Below the pieces are notes generated by a model. That model saw only the letters and a list, made by a program, of their open reading frames with translations. It was not told where the DNA came from and ran no database searches. Shown in pieces: positions 45,590 to 55,732 of a DNA stretch of 64,000 nucleotides (within the stretch, counting starts at the first letter, position 1; the number at the start of each line of letters is the position of its first letter). Location: contig NC_018213.1 in the NCBI RefSeq assembly GCF_000219625.1, positions 2,040,055-2,104,054 on the forward strand. Direction: 5' to 3'. A program made the position numbers and the translations under genes. The DNA comes from Zymoseptoria tritici IPO323. Lineage: Eukaryota > Ascomycota > Dothideomycetes > Mycosphaerellales > Mycosphaerellaceae.

Positions 45590-48500
45590 AGAACACTCTC
45601 TACGGATTTTCTATATTAATCTTAACTAATCTATCGAGGCTACAGAGTCTACCTTAGACATCGCGGTTAAGCAGAAAGCCGACCTTCTACTAGTCTAGGA
45701 ACTATAGACTATAGAAGACCCGAAAACAGGCTACAAAGAGATAAGATCTATCGCACACCGGGAGTATAACTAGCTATTCCTAACGACTACAGATTCGACA
45801 ATCCGGCTAAGGACAATACTATATATTAGCATAAGACTTAACGTTAATATCTCTCCTATTTTATTAGACGATAGCGACATACTTTCCTTTGTTATTTTAG
45901 ACAAGAGGGGCAACAAGATCTAGATAGTTAATCTCTACAACGAGAAAGACCTTCGAGATACCGAGAACCCGCAAAACCGACGAATAATAGAGAGAAGCCT
46001 CTACTCTCTACGCAACACGTTCCTTCCAAATACTCTACTAGTAGGAGACTTTAACCTTAGACACCCGTCCTAGGATCCGAGGGGAAAGGATACTACTAGT
46101 GCCCGCGAATTTATAGAGTAGATAGAAGACTAGGGCTTTACTCTATATAATACGATAGGTGTCGGGACCTTCTATAGGCCGCACCTAGACGCAGAGTTAG
46201 TCCTAGACCTTACGTTTATAAGAGGATCCTTATCTACGAAAGAAATCGACTAGAGAACGATTCCGATAGGCTTAGACTATAAGGCTATATCTATAGACCT
46301 TATTAGTGCGCAAGATCGAGCCTAATAGAAGAAAGTAGTTCTAGATATAGCTTCCGCGGATTAGGAACTGTTTATAGATCTCCTAATAAGCAAGGCGACG
46401 TCTATTAACTATACGAACTCCCTCGACGACATCGTAGACTCCTTTACCTTGTGTATTACCAAATCGATGCGGGGAGCAATCCTAGAGAAAGTAGTACACG
46501 CCTGCGCAAAACCTTAGTAGAATAGGGAGCTACGTACGCTACGCCGCACAATGTCTAGAACATATAGACAGACCTTTACCTACGGACGTATACCGACGCT
46601 AGACGAGAAAGAGGCGTATACGAAAGCGAGAAACGAGTACTTCTAAGCTATTAAAACAGCTAAGAAGAACTACTAGAACGCTTTCCTCGAAAAAGAAGAC
46701 TCGAAATCTATCTTTAAAGCTATATCCTATACTAGGAATAGCAGCCGAAGACAGATACCTACGATAAATAACGAGGATTCTTTTAAGGGGAAATGTAAGG
46801 CCTTCTCCGAAGCCTTATTTCCGCGCCCTCCTGCCGAGGAACCTCTACCTAGCCGTTAGGAAGCGTATATAGCCGGGGATTAGGGCTAGACTACGCTAAC
46901 CGAAGAGGAACTCGCTGCCGCCTATAGTACGAAGATAGTAAAAGGAAAAACGCCGGGCCTAGACGGTATTACGCAAGCTATTATTAGTAAAGCGTACGGC
47001 GCTATTCCTATTACCTTTCTACGTATATATAGGAGGCTACTTAACGAAGGATACTACCCCCGATACTAGAAAGTTGCGATAGGCGCAGTTCTAGCAAAGC
47101 CGGGAAAACCAGATTATTCGGTCCCTAAGGCCTACTAAGTTATCTCTCTCCTAAACTGCCTCGGTAAGATTAGTAAGAGAATACTCGCAAAACGCCTAGG
47201 GATTATCGCAGAGACGAAGCCCCTTCTATACGACTCGTAGTTAGGAGGGCGAAAGAAGAAATCGGCTATTAATATAGTGCTTCTCTTAACGAACGAAATC
47301 GAGGAGAATCGAAGAAAGAAAAAGAAGACTTCGGTTATCTTCCTCGACGTAAGAGGAGCATACGACTACATTACAAAGAACCGACTGTTAAGAATAATAA
47401 TCTAGTTAAGGCTTCCGCATAGCCTTATACATTAGGTTTAGTCGTTTATAAGCAATAGACGCCTACGAATAGCATTCGACGGATAGATACAGGAATTCTA
47501 GGACGTAGAGATCGGCGTCCTACAAGGCAGCCCGATATCTCCTATCCTCTTTCTTATCTATACGCGCGACATATTCTTCTCGCTATAAGGAGTTACTCCT
47601 AGTTCCTACGTCGACGACATTAGACTATCTACCTCGTCTACGTCCCTTAAGAAGAACTCTAAGGTACTAGAACGTAAGGTAAGAAGGCTAATAAACCTAG
47701 GAAAGAAGAACTCGATTGCTTTCGACCTAGCAAAAACAGACCTAGTACACTTCTTAAAAGGGAAAGGGTCCGATTGCCCGGTAATTCTTCCAAACGGCGA
47801 TATTGTTCGCCTAGCGAAGAAAGCGATAAGGTAGCTTAGGATTTAGCTAGATGCCGGTCTTACCTTTAAGGAGCATATTGTAATAAGATCGGCATAAGCA
47901 TAAGCGGTATTCTATCGATTAGAAAGACTAGCAAATACCGAACGCGGTCTGTCTTCTATATTATTAAGAAAGATCTACCTAGCCTACGTTACTATAATAG
48001 CAGACTACGGGGCCCCGGTTTAGTAGCGGTCGAAAAAGAGCATAAAACCTCTAGTATCTTTATAAAGTAAAGCTTGTAGGAAGATCCTAGGCGTTTTCCG
48101 TACCGCCCTAAACGTCCCGTCCGAAGTAGAGTCAAATCTCTTCCCCCCGGATCTACGCCTAGAGAGACAGTTAATTTTATACTCTCTACGCGCAGCAAAG
48201 CTACCCGAAAACTACCCTATAAGACTCGCTATCTAAAGCGCGCCTTCGGATACGCGAGAAGTCCGACACGAGGACTCGAGAGAGATACTTCCGCAAAAAC
48301 GACAGAGAACACAGATACAACTACTCTGTTATCGACTTCGACAATACAAGCATTTCGTAGAATACGAAAGGGCTAACTACGCAAAAGACGATCTCTTTAG
48401 CGTCTAGAAAACCCGATACGAAATAGCAAGACAACAGGAGATTAATAAGGTACCTAGGAATACAAATAGCTACCTTAGTCGATTTCTATAGAGCTCGCTA

Positions 48501-48800
48501 GGAAAACATAGAATAGGAGGAAGACGCGCTTTAACTAGTGCCTTCTATACTATCCTATTAGGACACGGATACCTAAAGTCCTATCTCTATCGCTTTAGAT
48601 ACGCAACGACGCTAGACTGCCCTTGCGGACGACGAGAAACAGCAGAACACCTCGTATGTAGCTGCCCTATCTACGATGTACTTAGGCTACTACCGCTACG
48701 ACAAGCACAATCTCTACTAGAAATAGTAGAAGATAAGGAACTCCGGAAACACCTTACTACCTTTCTCTCGGATACAAAGATTGCTTCTAGGTCCTAGCAC
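45590..48800 (+). pseudogene. LINE ORF2: AP-like endonuclease and reverse transcriptase, degraded
   Basis: Endonuclease domain at about 45600-46330 (LLVGDFNLRHPS near 46036; YKAISIDL near the end where active copies usually have SDH). RT at about 46930-47750, with GKTPGLDGIT, FLDVRGAYD, VLQGSPISPILF and the catalytic SYVDD at 47604-47618. A C-terminal Cys/His cluster CPCGRRETAEHLVCSCP lies near 48618-48668, as in the Tad clade. Interrupted by numerous TAG codons; inactive. Confidence 0.88.
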
Positions 48801-48899
48801 CTAGCAAGAGGCGAAGACGAGACCGTCTAGCCTACACTCCTTTTACTTTTCCTTATTTGTCTTTCTTTAAAGTCCTTCGATACTAGCTTGCTACTATCC

Positions 48900-49045
48900 T
48901 AGGCACGGGTCTTTCCCTAAGGTTAAGAGATACGAGAGAACAACGATTGTACATAGATAGACTGCTGTCGCGAGACAGCCGTCCTACATAGTCATAGACT
49001 CCTACAGGACGTAAATGGAACAAACAAACAAACAAACAAACAAAC
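48900..49045 (+). other. LINE 3' UTR with GNRA hairpin and (CAAA)n tail
   Basis: GCTGTC-GCGA-GACAGC at 48964-48979 is a six-pair stem with a GCGA tetraloop in the sense strand. CGTCC (48980-48984) can pair with GGACG (49007-49011), enclosing AGTC-ATA-GACT. The diverged copy at 3093-3160 keeps the same three stems. Likely the RNA structure read by the LINE reverse transcriptase. Confidence 0.6.
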
Positions 49046-49061
49046 AAGGGTCCGGCTACAT

Positions 49062-50540
49062 TATATAACTATAAAAGTCTAGACGAAAACGATGCCTCGG
49101 AAAATAATCGCGACGACGACGATATTAACGTACGCCCTAAACGACGCTTACTACTAAACAATAAGGAGAAACGACAACTAGGCCGACTAAGAACGATAAA
49201 CCCTAGTAACCTACTATACGGCTCCTCGAGTAGTAGTAGTAGTAACCTCGACCTACTAGCGATCGCGGTAGCGATAGAAAAGGGCGTACTACCCTTATAG
49301 GCATAGTAGAACGCACTTCTTATATAAGAGCAATTAGCCGAGATAGTTTATAAACGGAGGCAGCGTAAATAAGAGGTCTATAGAGTAGAAGAGAGACACT
49401 AGTTAGAGATAGAAGCTCTACGAGTATAGTATAGAAATCGCGACCGGAGTCGCACCCGAGGGGCTATACTACTAGACGACGACGGTAAGTTACCTCTCGA
49501 ACACTAACCTCTACTCGATGTCCTAGGCGACATTAAGGCAAAACATATTAAGGAGATATATAAAGACACCTTTAAACCGGTTAACCTCTATAGACTCCGA
49601 GCTAGACAATATACGGAGTTATTAACTACAACAGACGACTAATATAAAGTATTTAAACTTATTACCGGCGGCAAAACGTTATTAACATTATCTATAACCT
49701 TAAAGATCGAGGACTACACTTTTCTATGCGTTTAGTTTAAAGGGTTCTTAAACTATATCTATATAATAGCTACCTTCTATAGCACCGGCAACCCGACGCT
49801 AGTCGTCGCTATACTCCGCTTCTAAGGTCTAATCGCTAAACTAGTAAACATTAGCTACGACTAGAAGTCTATTGTTCGTAGATTTGCGATCCGATTATAC
49901 GAGCTTATCGTTAATAGAGGCGCTCGTAAACCCGAGAACTAGCTCTCGGTTTACGAACATAGCTACCTAACTATATACGTCTATAATGTAGCGATAATAT
50001 CGCGCGTAGTCCTAGCACTACCTCCGAAACACCGCCGTTCCGAGACTACGGACGGCGGCTATTTATTTCGAGATAACAATAAGCGCGATAGGTTACTTAT
50101 TATCTATAAGAACTATAATACTAAGGGCTATAAGGAGCCGTGCTAGGCCGGATATAAGCACGCCTACGATAAGTGCGGACAAGGCTATCTAGCGCCCTTA
50201 TACACTAAGTAATCTAAGTAATTAAGGCATAAATTTAATTGTAAAAGCTTAAGGCGATAGCATACGGCTAAATACACTGCTACTATTTAATCCCTACTTA
50301 CATTTTATACTATTGCTTATAGAGGTCTCGCTATTAAAACCGACTACTTAGTCCTTTATACTACGCGACTACCCTTGTCTAGCGCTACCTTAGAAGATCG
50401 TATACATCCTACGCTTTAGAGCATCTATTAGCAGCGAACGGCACGTACCTAATAGACGTACTCGAAACTATTAGATCGCAGATATAAACGATATTAATAA
50501 CAAGGTTATAGAAGACCTAGCAAACAACCGGATATAGCGC
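49062..50540 (+). pseudogene. DIRS element ORF1-like region with zinc-finger-like motif, degraded
   Basis: The forward frame starts with an acidic stretch (ENNRDDDDINV), a Ser run (near 49220) and a long helical part. It has a Cys/His group CxAGYKHAYDKCG near 50140-50175 that may be a zinc knuckle. It then leads into the RT frame. Broken by many TAG codons. Role as a gag-like protein is inferred from position. Confidence 0.5.
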
Positions 50541-50559
50541 TCTTAAGAGGCGGTCTGCT

Positions 50560-53130
50560 TACTACTTAGCTAGGTACTAAAACACGACGGTAGTCTACGC
50601 CGAATATACGACTTGTCCTACCTAAGGGGACAGAGCTACCGGTTAGTAAACAGTACTATTCCGGAGGCGTACGGCGCGATCGTTTACGACTCCTTCGAGG
50701 ACGTTATCGCCCGAGTAGTAAGAGCTAGATATAACTACGTAATAGTAAAGAAGGATATTAAGAACGCCTTCCGTAATATGCCCGTCGTACCTAAGTAGAG
50801 GCGACTACTCGCTTTCGAATAGTAATCTTAGATCTACGAGGAATGCTGCCTCCTATTCGGCCTACGTGTAAGGGTCTGAACCGAAGTTGCGCACAAAGGT
50901 CCAGATCCGAATGTATGAAATTCTAAAGCTACCGAAAAGAAGATCTATCTAGAACAACGGAACGTCGAGTATAAGCTGTGTGTGCGCGTAGCGTCGCTTG
51001 GCGCATACGTGGCCTTCCAGTCGGCCGAAAGGAAGCTTGTTCCCAATTCGGCCTAGTGGATTTCTGAACCGGCGTTCGTCCGTTGGGCGTTGGCCCAGGC
51101 ATCGGCACAGCCGATGCAGCCTCAGGCACCAGCCTCTGACACTACGTACCGTACTAGTGCTGTTTAACCTCTTCGGTAAAGTACTATATTAGATGCTAGA
51201 GCGGCTACTCGGCTAGGAATTAAACTACTACCTCGACGACTTTATATTTATAACCCCTAGCGAATCGCTAGCGAGGACGGTAGCAGTCTACTAGGTGTAG
51301 CACGCGGTAACAGAAGAGCTTAGCATACTATATAACGAGAAGAAGGACGTCGAAGGCACTAAGGTAGAGGTCCTTAGAATTACTATTAATTCCGTAATAA
51401 TAGTTGCCTTACTATCGAACACTAAGCGACGATAAGCGATAGAGGATATCGAATCGATCCTTAAATCTACTTTAGTTATATATAGTACGCTCGAGAGCCT
51501 ACTAGGGCGGCTCTTATAGGTAGTAAGAGTTATCGACGTCGGTAGAGCCTTCCTAGTTAACGCGTTTACTTTTATAGCATCCTTCTATAGCCGCTGCCGA
51601 CTTCTAACTTTAGTACGAGACGACCTCGAATAGTAGTAGAAGGCCCTATAATATAGTAACGGTATACGTATAATTATAGAGCTAACGCTGCGCTAAATCT
51701 ACCTATTTACCGACGCCTTAAACGTCGGAATAGGGGCATACTAGATCGAAGGCGGCGACAACGACGACCCCTACGATATAAGCTTAGTGTTCGCGGCTAA
51801 TATGTTCGTATAGCTACGTACAGATTCCCTCTATATTAATATCGCCGAGATAATAGCCGTCTAGCTATCCTTCTAGCGATAGCGCGGGCAATAGGCTCGC
51901 TCTTACATTATAACGTACGGCGATAACATAGCGGTATACGGTAGATTAGCGAAGCACCGCATTCGTAGCGACGCTAACTACCTTTTGCGCGACATCCTAC
52001 TCCAGAGCGTAGAGCTAAATATACGCCTTAAGCCGTAATAGCTATCCTTATCCGATAATGCCCTCGCTAATACGCTATTACGATTCGATATTAAGACTAT
52101 TACTAACCTATGTCTATACTAGCAGTGCTACCTACCTTCGACGTAAACACGACATCTCTACCGGCCGAATAGATATAATAACTCTAAGCGCCGTTAGTTA
52201 GCTACGCAACACTCCTCTAGTACGCACTTAAACTAATAACGCGAGAATCCTACGCATCGGCGGTTCGTTAGTAGGAACTATTTGTACGGATTAATAACTA
52301 TCCGGCGTAGCCGCTATCGTAGGCTCTAATCTACTAATTTATCGTCGACCGTACGCTATATCTAAGCCCTTCCTTCGCTATTATTAAAGGCGAGTCTATT
52401 TAAGCCGCACTATTAGCTATCCGTAGTTACTACGTCGACAAGGGGATTATATACCTTATAGCGTTCGATTCCGACTATACTAAGTAGCTTATTAAGGGTG
52501 CTAAATCTATTAACGCTACGCTAAAGAAGGAGCGACTACCGATTACGCTACTTATCCTATAGAACGTTATAGTGTCGCCGCAAACGAACACGTACCTTAA
52601 CTAGAACGCCGCGGTAACTATAGCCTTCGGTAGTTTCCTCCGGCTTAGTAAAATTACCTATAAAGGCCGAGCGTAAGCGACTCTAGTATAGGCCTAGCGG
52701 AATATTACTCGTACGGATATCGTTATAGTAGTAGACTACTCCTTTATAACACTACGGCTTAAACGCTCTAAAACCGACTACGATTATAGCGGTATTAACA
52801 TCGTTATTATAGCAACCGGAACAACTACCTGCCCTATGTTATATATACGAGCCCTCCTCTACGCGGTACCGACTACGAGCCCCCTCTAACCCCTATTTAC
52901 GATATAGGGCTACTTTATAAGAGACTCCTTAGTCCGCTTTATTCGCGAAGGGGTAGTAAGAGCTAGATATAACGTAAAGCTTTATAGCGGACACTCTATC
53001 CGAAAGGGCGCTACGTAGTAGGCAAAAGACTCCGGTATAACGGACGGCGACATCTAGCTACTTAGCCGGTAGAAGTCGGACGCGTTTAAGCTCTACTACA
53101 CCTCTACCGAGTTATAGTTATATCGCCTTA
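50560..53130 (+). pseudogene. DIRS element RT, RNase H and tyrosine recombinase, degraded
   Basis: RT begins near IYDLSYLRGQSYRLVNSTIP (50600), continues IPEAYGAIVYDSFEDV and KKDIKNAFRNMPV, is split by an insertion after LLFGLR (50868-51142), resumes LFNLFGKVLY and shows YLDD at 51229-51240. RNase H follows at about 51690-52000 (YLFTDALNVGIGAY). A tyrosine recombinase occupies about 52590-53130: FLRLSK near 52635, LRLKRSKTDYDYSGINIVI, YSGHSIRKGA with His 52992-52994 and Arg 53001-53003, and a Tyr in AFKLYYTSTE near 53095. RT plus tyrosine recombinase defines the DIRS order. Stops are mainly TAG. Confidence 0.85.
50868..51142. mobile_element. 275-bp unmutated insertion inside the DIRS RT
   Basis: The RT frame is cut after GLR and resumes with TVLVLFNLFG. 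The interrupting DNA is GC-richer, retains CpA and TpG, and is flanked by TACGT at 50863-50867 and 51143-51147. The ends show weak inverted similarity (GTGTAAGGGTCTG against GTGTCAGAGGCTG). Probably a short nonautonomous element inserted after RIP, family unknown. Confidence 0.6.
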
Positions 53131-53352
53131 ACTGCCGTTTCTAAGGTAGTTAACTACTAAGCCTACGACCGTAAGCCTAGATCTACGAGCGTTTAGCCGG
53201 TTACGATAGCGGTATATTTGTTACTCGCGTAAACGACTCGTACGGAAGCTAGAAACGCCGAATCTGCCCTTAAACGCTCGGCTAATTATAGCTTAAAGAA
53301 CTCCTTTAACTTTCTTCCTATACTATAGTTTAGGGTGCTCTTGCTCCGCTCC

Positions 53353-53499
53353 TTAGGCCTTATTATAGAGCCTACTAACTACCGAGCCTATACTTTACGC
53401 TAACGGAGGCCTCTAATTAGCTTAGTTAGCCGGCGACCTCTACACCTTAGTTTAGCCCCCTAAACCCTCTCTCTCTATAAAGGCTAGTAACGGACAGAT
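53353..53499 (+). repeat. DIRS repeat B1 (RIP-mutated copy)
   Basis: 147 bp starting TTAGGCCTTATTATAGAGCC. It aligns without gaps to B2 with 16 differences by my count, all C-to-T or G-to-A relative to B2; all but two fall in CpA/TpG context. Confidence 0.95.
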
Positions 53500-53603
53500 A
53501 AAGGAGGTCTGTGCGTAGGGGCGGAATAACCGGATTTTACGCTTCTTCGTAAGACTTTATCCTATTTATTTACGCTAGACTAGCCCTTACGCTTAGTTTA
53601 CCG
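53500..53603 (+). repeat. DIRS repeat A2 (RIP-mutated copy)
   Basis: 104 bp directly abutting B1. Second copy of A1, with seven transitions to TA. The B1/A2 junction is what a circular DNA intermediate would restore. Confidence 0.95.
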
Positions 53604-53663
53604 GCCCACCGTCCCTTAAGGACGTATATATACATATACATATATAGTACACGTATACGTTAT

Positions 53664-53810
53664 TTAGGCCTTGTTGCAGAGCCTGCTAACTACCGAGCCT
53701 GCACTTTACGCTAACGGAGGCCTCTGATTAGCTCGGTTAGCCGGCGACCTCTGCACCTTAGTTCAGCCCCCCAAACCCTCTCTCTCTGTGAAGGCCAGTG
53801 ACGGACAGAT
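53664..53810 (+). repeat. DIRS repeat B2 (unmutated copy)
   Basis: 147 bp ending GTGACGGACAGAT next to host sequence. Separated from A2 by a 60-bp AT-rich spacer (TATATA/CATATA). Retains the CpA and TpG sites lost in B1. Confidence 0.95.
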
Positions 53811-53902
53811 TAACATTCAAGAGCTGTCCTCGATAACAACCACAAACCACAAACAAGCGCGACATCCATCCCATACCACCCCAAACAACATCAAATCCAT
53901 CG

Positions 53903-53963
53903 GTGAGCATCGCCAATGTAACTCTCATACAGCGCTGATCCTAACGCCTCCCTCCCCTTCCAG
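53903..53963 (+). other. Probable 5' UTR intron of the ATPase inhibitor gene
   Basis: GTGAGC donor after ATCG, CCTAACGC branch-like site, pyrimidine tract and CAG acceptor two bases before the ATG. 61 nt. Inferred from splice signals only. Confidence 0.6.
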
Positions 53964-53965
53964 CC

Positions 53966-54244
53966 ATGTCGTCCTCCATCACCACCGTCCTCCGCGCACT
54001 CCCCCGCACCGGCACAACCTCCATCCGCAGCTTTTCCATCGCCGCCCGCAAAATGGCCGAAGGCGACACTGGTGCTCCTCGCGCCCAAGGCGATGCGTTC
54101 AACAAGCGCGAAAAGGCCAACGAGGACTACTACGTGCGCCAGGAGGAAGCGAAGAAACTGGAGGCGTTGAAGAAGAAGATTGCGGATCAGGAGCAGGCGT
54201 TGGAGAAGGACCGGGCGGAGGCGGAGAAGTTGGGGAAGAAGTAG
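53966..54244 (+). CDS. INH1: Mitochondrial F1F0-ATPase inhibitor (IF1/Inh1)
   Basis: 92 residues, single coding exon. The N-terminus MSSSITTVLRALPRTGTTSIRSFS is a mitochondrial targeting sequence. The mature part reads EGDTGAPRAQGDAFNKREKANEDYYVRQEEAKKL, the conserved inhibitory segment, followed by a basic/acidic coiled coil to the end. IF1 binds the catalytic F1 head when the membrane potential falls and blocks ATP hydrolysis. The DIRS-type element ends only 155 bp upstream of this ATG, within or next to its promoter. Confidence 0.93.
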   Translation: MSSSITTVLRALPRTGTTSIRSFSIAARKMAEGDTGAPRAQGDAFNKREKANEDYYVRQEEAKKLEALKKKIADQEQALEKDRAEAEKLGKK

Positions 54245-54703
54245 ATGGGATGGGTTGGACGAGGTGGAATAGCCCTCCGGAATTGAGTGTGGAGGAGCTA
54301 GATATGGACCACGGATAGGATGTGTGCGAGGAGGAAAGGCAAGAAGGGCAGGACTGTAGATATACTGGAAGCTCGACTCTTGGTCTCATCTTTCACTCCG
54401 ATTGAATCTTCTACAAGATGCTTCCAGTGACTTGTATGGGTTACAAGAGTATAGCCGTTGGCGACAAAGACATCAATACAGAGCGCGCTTCACGATATCT
54501 TCGTTGATGTCTCTTTAGTGTGCTTTTTCTTGTATTGAGTAAGTTTCGAGCGGAGTTGACTGCATTCGAATATTGTCTTCAGTTTGCAGTATGCAGAAAG
54601 TACAGACCATCGAAGGTCAGCGTTGTTGCCGAGTCGGAGGAGAACATCTCGAGGTCAATTCTCTAATCTATAAGCTGATGCAATCCGCTCACATCCCACC
54701 ACC
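54245..54703. other. 3' regions of two convergent genes
   Basis: 459 bp between the ATPase inhibitor stop and the arginase stop; no gene recognised. Confidence 0.5.
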
Positions 54704-55732
54704 TTACAACAACGTATCTCCCAACGCACACCTCACAATCGAGCACCCCGCCCTCACCGTCTCCTGCGCCCCATGCTCCTCCAAACTCGGATTGACCTCC
54801 ACCAAATCCAACGCAATCAAACTCCCCGTCTCATGCACACACTCCGCAATGAAGTCTCCCTCCCTCAACGTCAACCCACCTCTCACCGGCGTGCCGGTAC
54901 TAGGAGCCCACTGCGGATCCAAAGCATCCACATCGAAACTCAAATGAATCGGCGTATCCCGTCCAATCCAGCCCAACGCCATATCCATCACCTTCCCGAT
55001 TCCATACCGATCGATATCGTGCATCGAAAACGCTTTGATGTTGTTGTCTCGAAGAATCTTCTTCTCTCCACGATCCACATCTCTCAAACCGATATACACC
55101 AGTTTCGTAGTGCTGAAGCGATGCTCGTCCCTCAACCACCCAAACGGCTGATCCTCCTCATCCCTCGCCAGTCCCGTCAAGAACGCCACCGGCATCCCAT
55201 GAATATTCCCACTATCGCTCGTCTCCGGCGTATTGATATCCGCGTGGGCGTCCACCCAGATCACCGCAATGTCCCGCCCCAGACGTTCACGGGTGGCCTT
55301 GGCGGTTCCCGAGATGGTCCCCACGGCGATGGAGTGGTCGCCGCCGAGGGTCAGCACGAAGCGGCCTTCGCGGGAGTGGGCGTAGACTTGACTGCTGAGC
55401 TGTTGGGTCACGGCGGAGACGGCGCGGGGTTTCTTCATGTTGCGGTGGTCCGGGTCGGAGGCTGGGATGAGGTCGGTGTAGGCATGGACTTTGTTGTCGT
55501 GGAAGACGTTGTATTCGAGGTCGGTGCGGAGTTGGTCGACGAGGCCGGCTTCGATGAGGGCCATGGGGGCGGCGTCGGTGCCGGGTTTGCACTGTGAGGA
55601 GAGGAGGTTAGTGGGTGACAGAAGTGTCGAGTATGGATTAAGACATACTTGTCCGCCTGAGAAGCCCACCGCAACGAGACCGAGCTCGTTGGGCTTGTCG
55701 AGGAATTTGGTTTGGATGGTGCTGGCGTCCAT
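54704..55732 (-). CDS. car1: Arginase
   Basis: Exons 55732-55649 (28 codons) and 55591-54704, with a 57-nt intron (GTATGT donor, ACTAACC branch, CACAG acceptor), give 323 residues. The intron is a multiple of three, so it could be misread as coding; GFSGGQ|CKPGTDAAP is the conserved arginase join. Manganese-binding motifs are present: GGDHSIAVGT, VDAHADINTPE and SFDVDALDP, with the substrate-side ALDLVEVNP near the end. It hydrolyses arginine to ornithine and urea in the cytosol. I chose the Met of MDASTIQTKF; an upstream in-frame Met (55840) adds an unlikely leader. Confidence 0.95.
   Translation of the reverse strand: MDASTIQTKFLDKPNELGLVAVGFSGGQVCLNPYSTLLSPTNLLSSQCKPGTDAAPMALIEAGLVDQLRTDLEYNVFHDNKVHAYTDLIPASDPDHRNMKKPRAVSAVTQQLSSQVYAHSREGRFVLTLGGDHSIAVGTISGTAKATRERLGRDIAVIWVDAHADINTPETSDSGNIHGMPVAFLTGLARDEEDQPFGWLRDEHRFSTTKLVYIGLRDVDRGEKKILRDNNIKAFSMHDIDRYGIGKVMDMALGWIGRDTPIHLSFDVDALDPQWAPSTGTPVRGGLTLREGDFIAECVHETGSLIALDLVEVNPSLEEHGAQETVRAGCSIVRCALGDTLL

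Larger units (their letters stand above)
43473..49045 (+). mobile_element. Full-length Tad-like LINE inserted in the DIRS element
   Basis: A 16-bp target duplication AAGGGTCCGGCTACAT lies at 43457-43472 and 49046-49061. The element is about 5.57 kb with a 5' UTR of about 950 bp, two degraded ORFs and a (CAAA)n 3' tail. The presence of both ORFs, a long 5' UTR and the duplication argue for a complete, not 5'-truncated, insertion. Its 3' end is nearly identical to the fragment at 3444-3583. The 5' UTR keeps many CpA sites, so mutation is lighter there. Confidence 0.9.
43216..53810 (+). mobile_element. DIRS-order (PAT/Ngaro-like) tyrosine-recombinase retrotransposon with split direct repeats
   Basis: The ends are A1 (43216-43319) at the left and B1 (53353-53499), A2 (53500-53603), B2 (53664-53810) at the right, the split-direct-repeat layout known from PAT and Ngaro elements. 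Inside are a zinc-finger-containing ORF, RT with YLDD, RNase H and a tyrosine recombinase with HxxR. No ordinary target-site duplication is visible, as expected for this order. A LINE (43473-49045) and a 275-bp insertion (50868-51142) interrupt it. All ORFs carry many TAG stops. Without the two insertions it is about 4.7 kb. Confidence 0.85.

Noticed and set aside
54773..55597. 274-codon + strand frame
   Set aside because: Antisense of arginase, which has full catalytic motifs on the minus strand.
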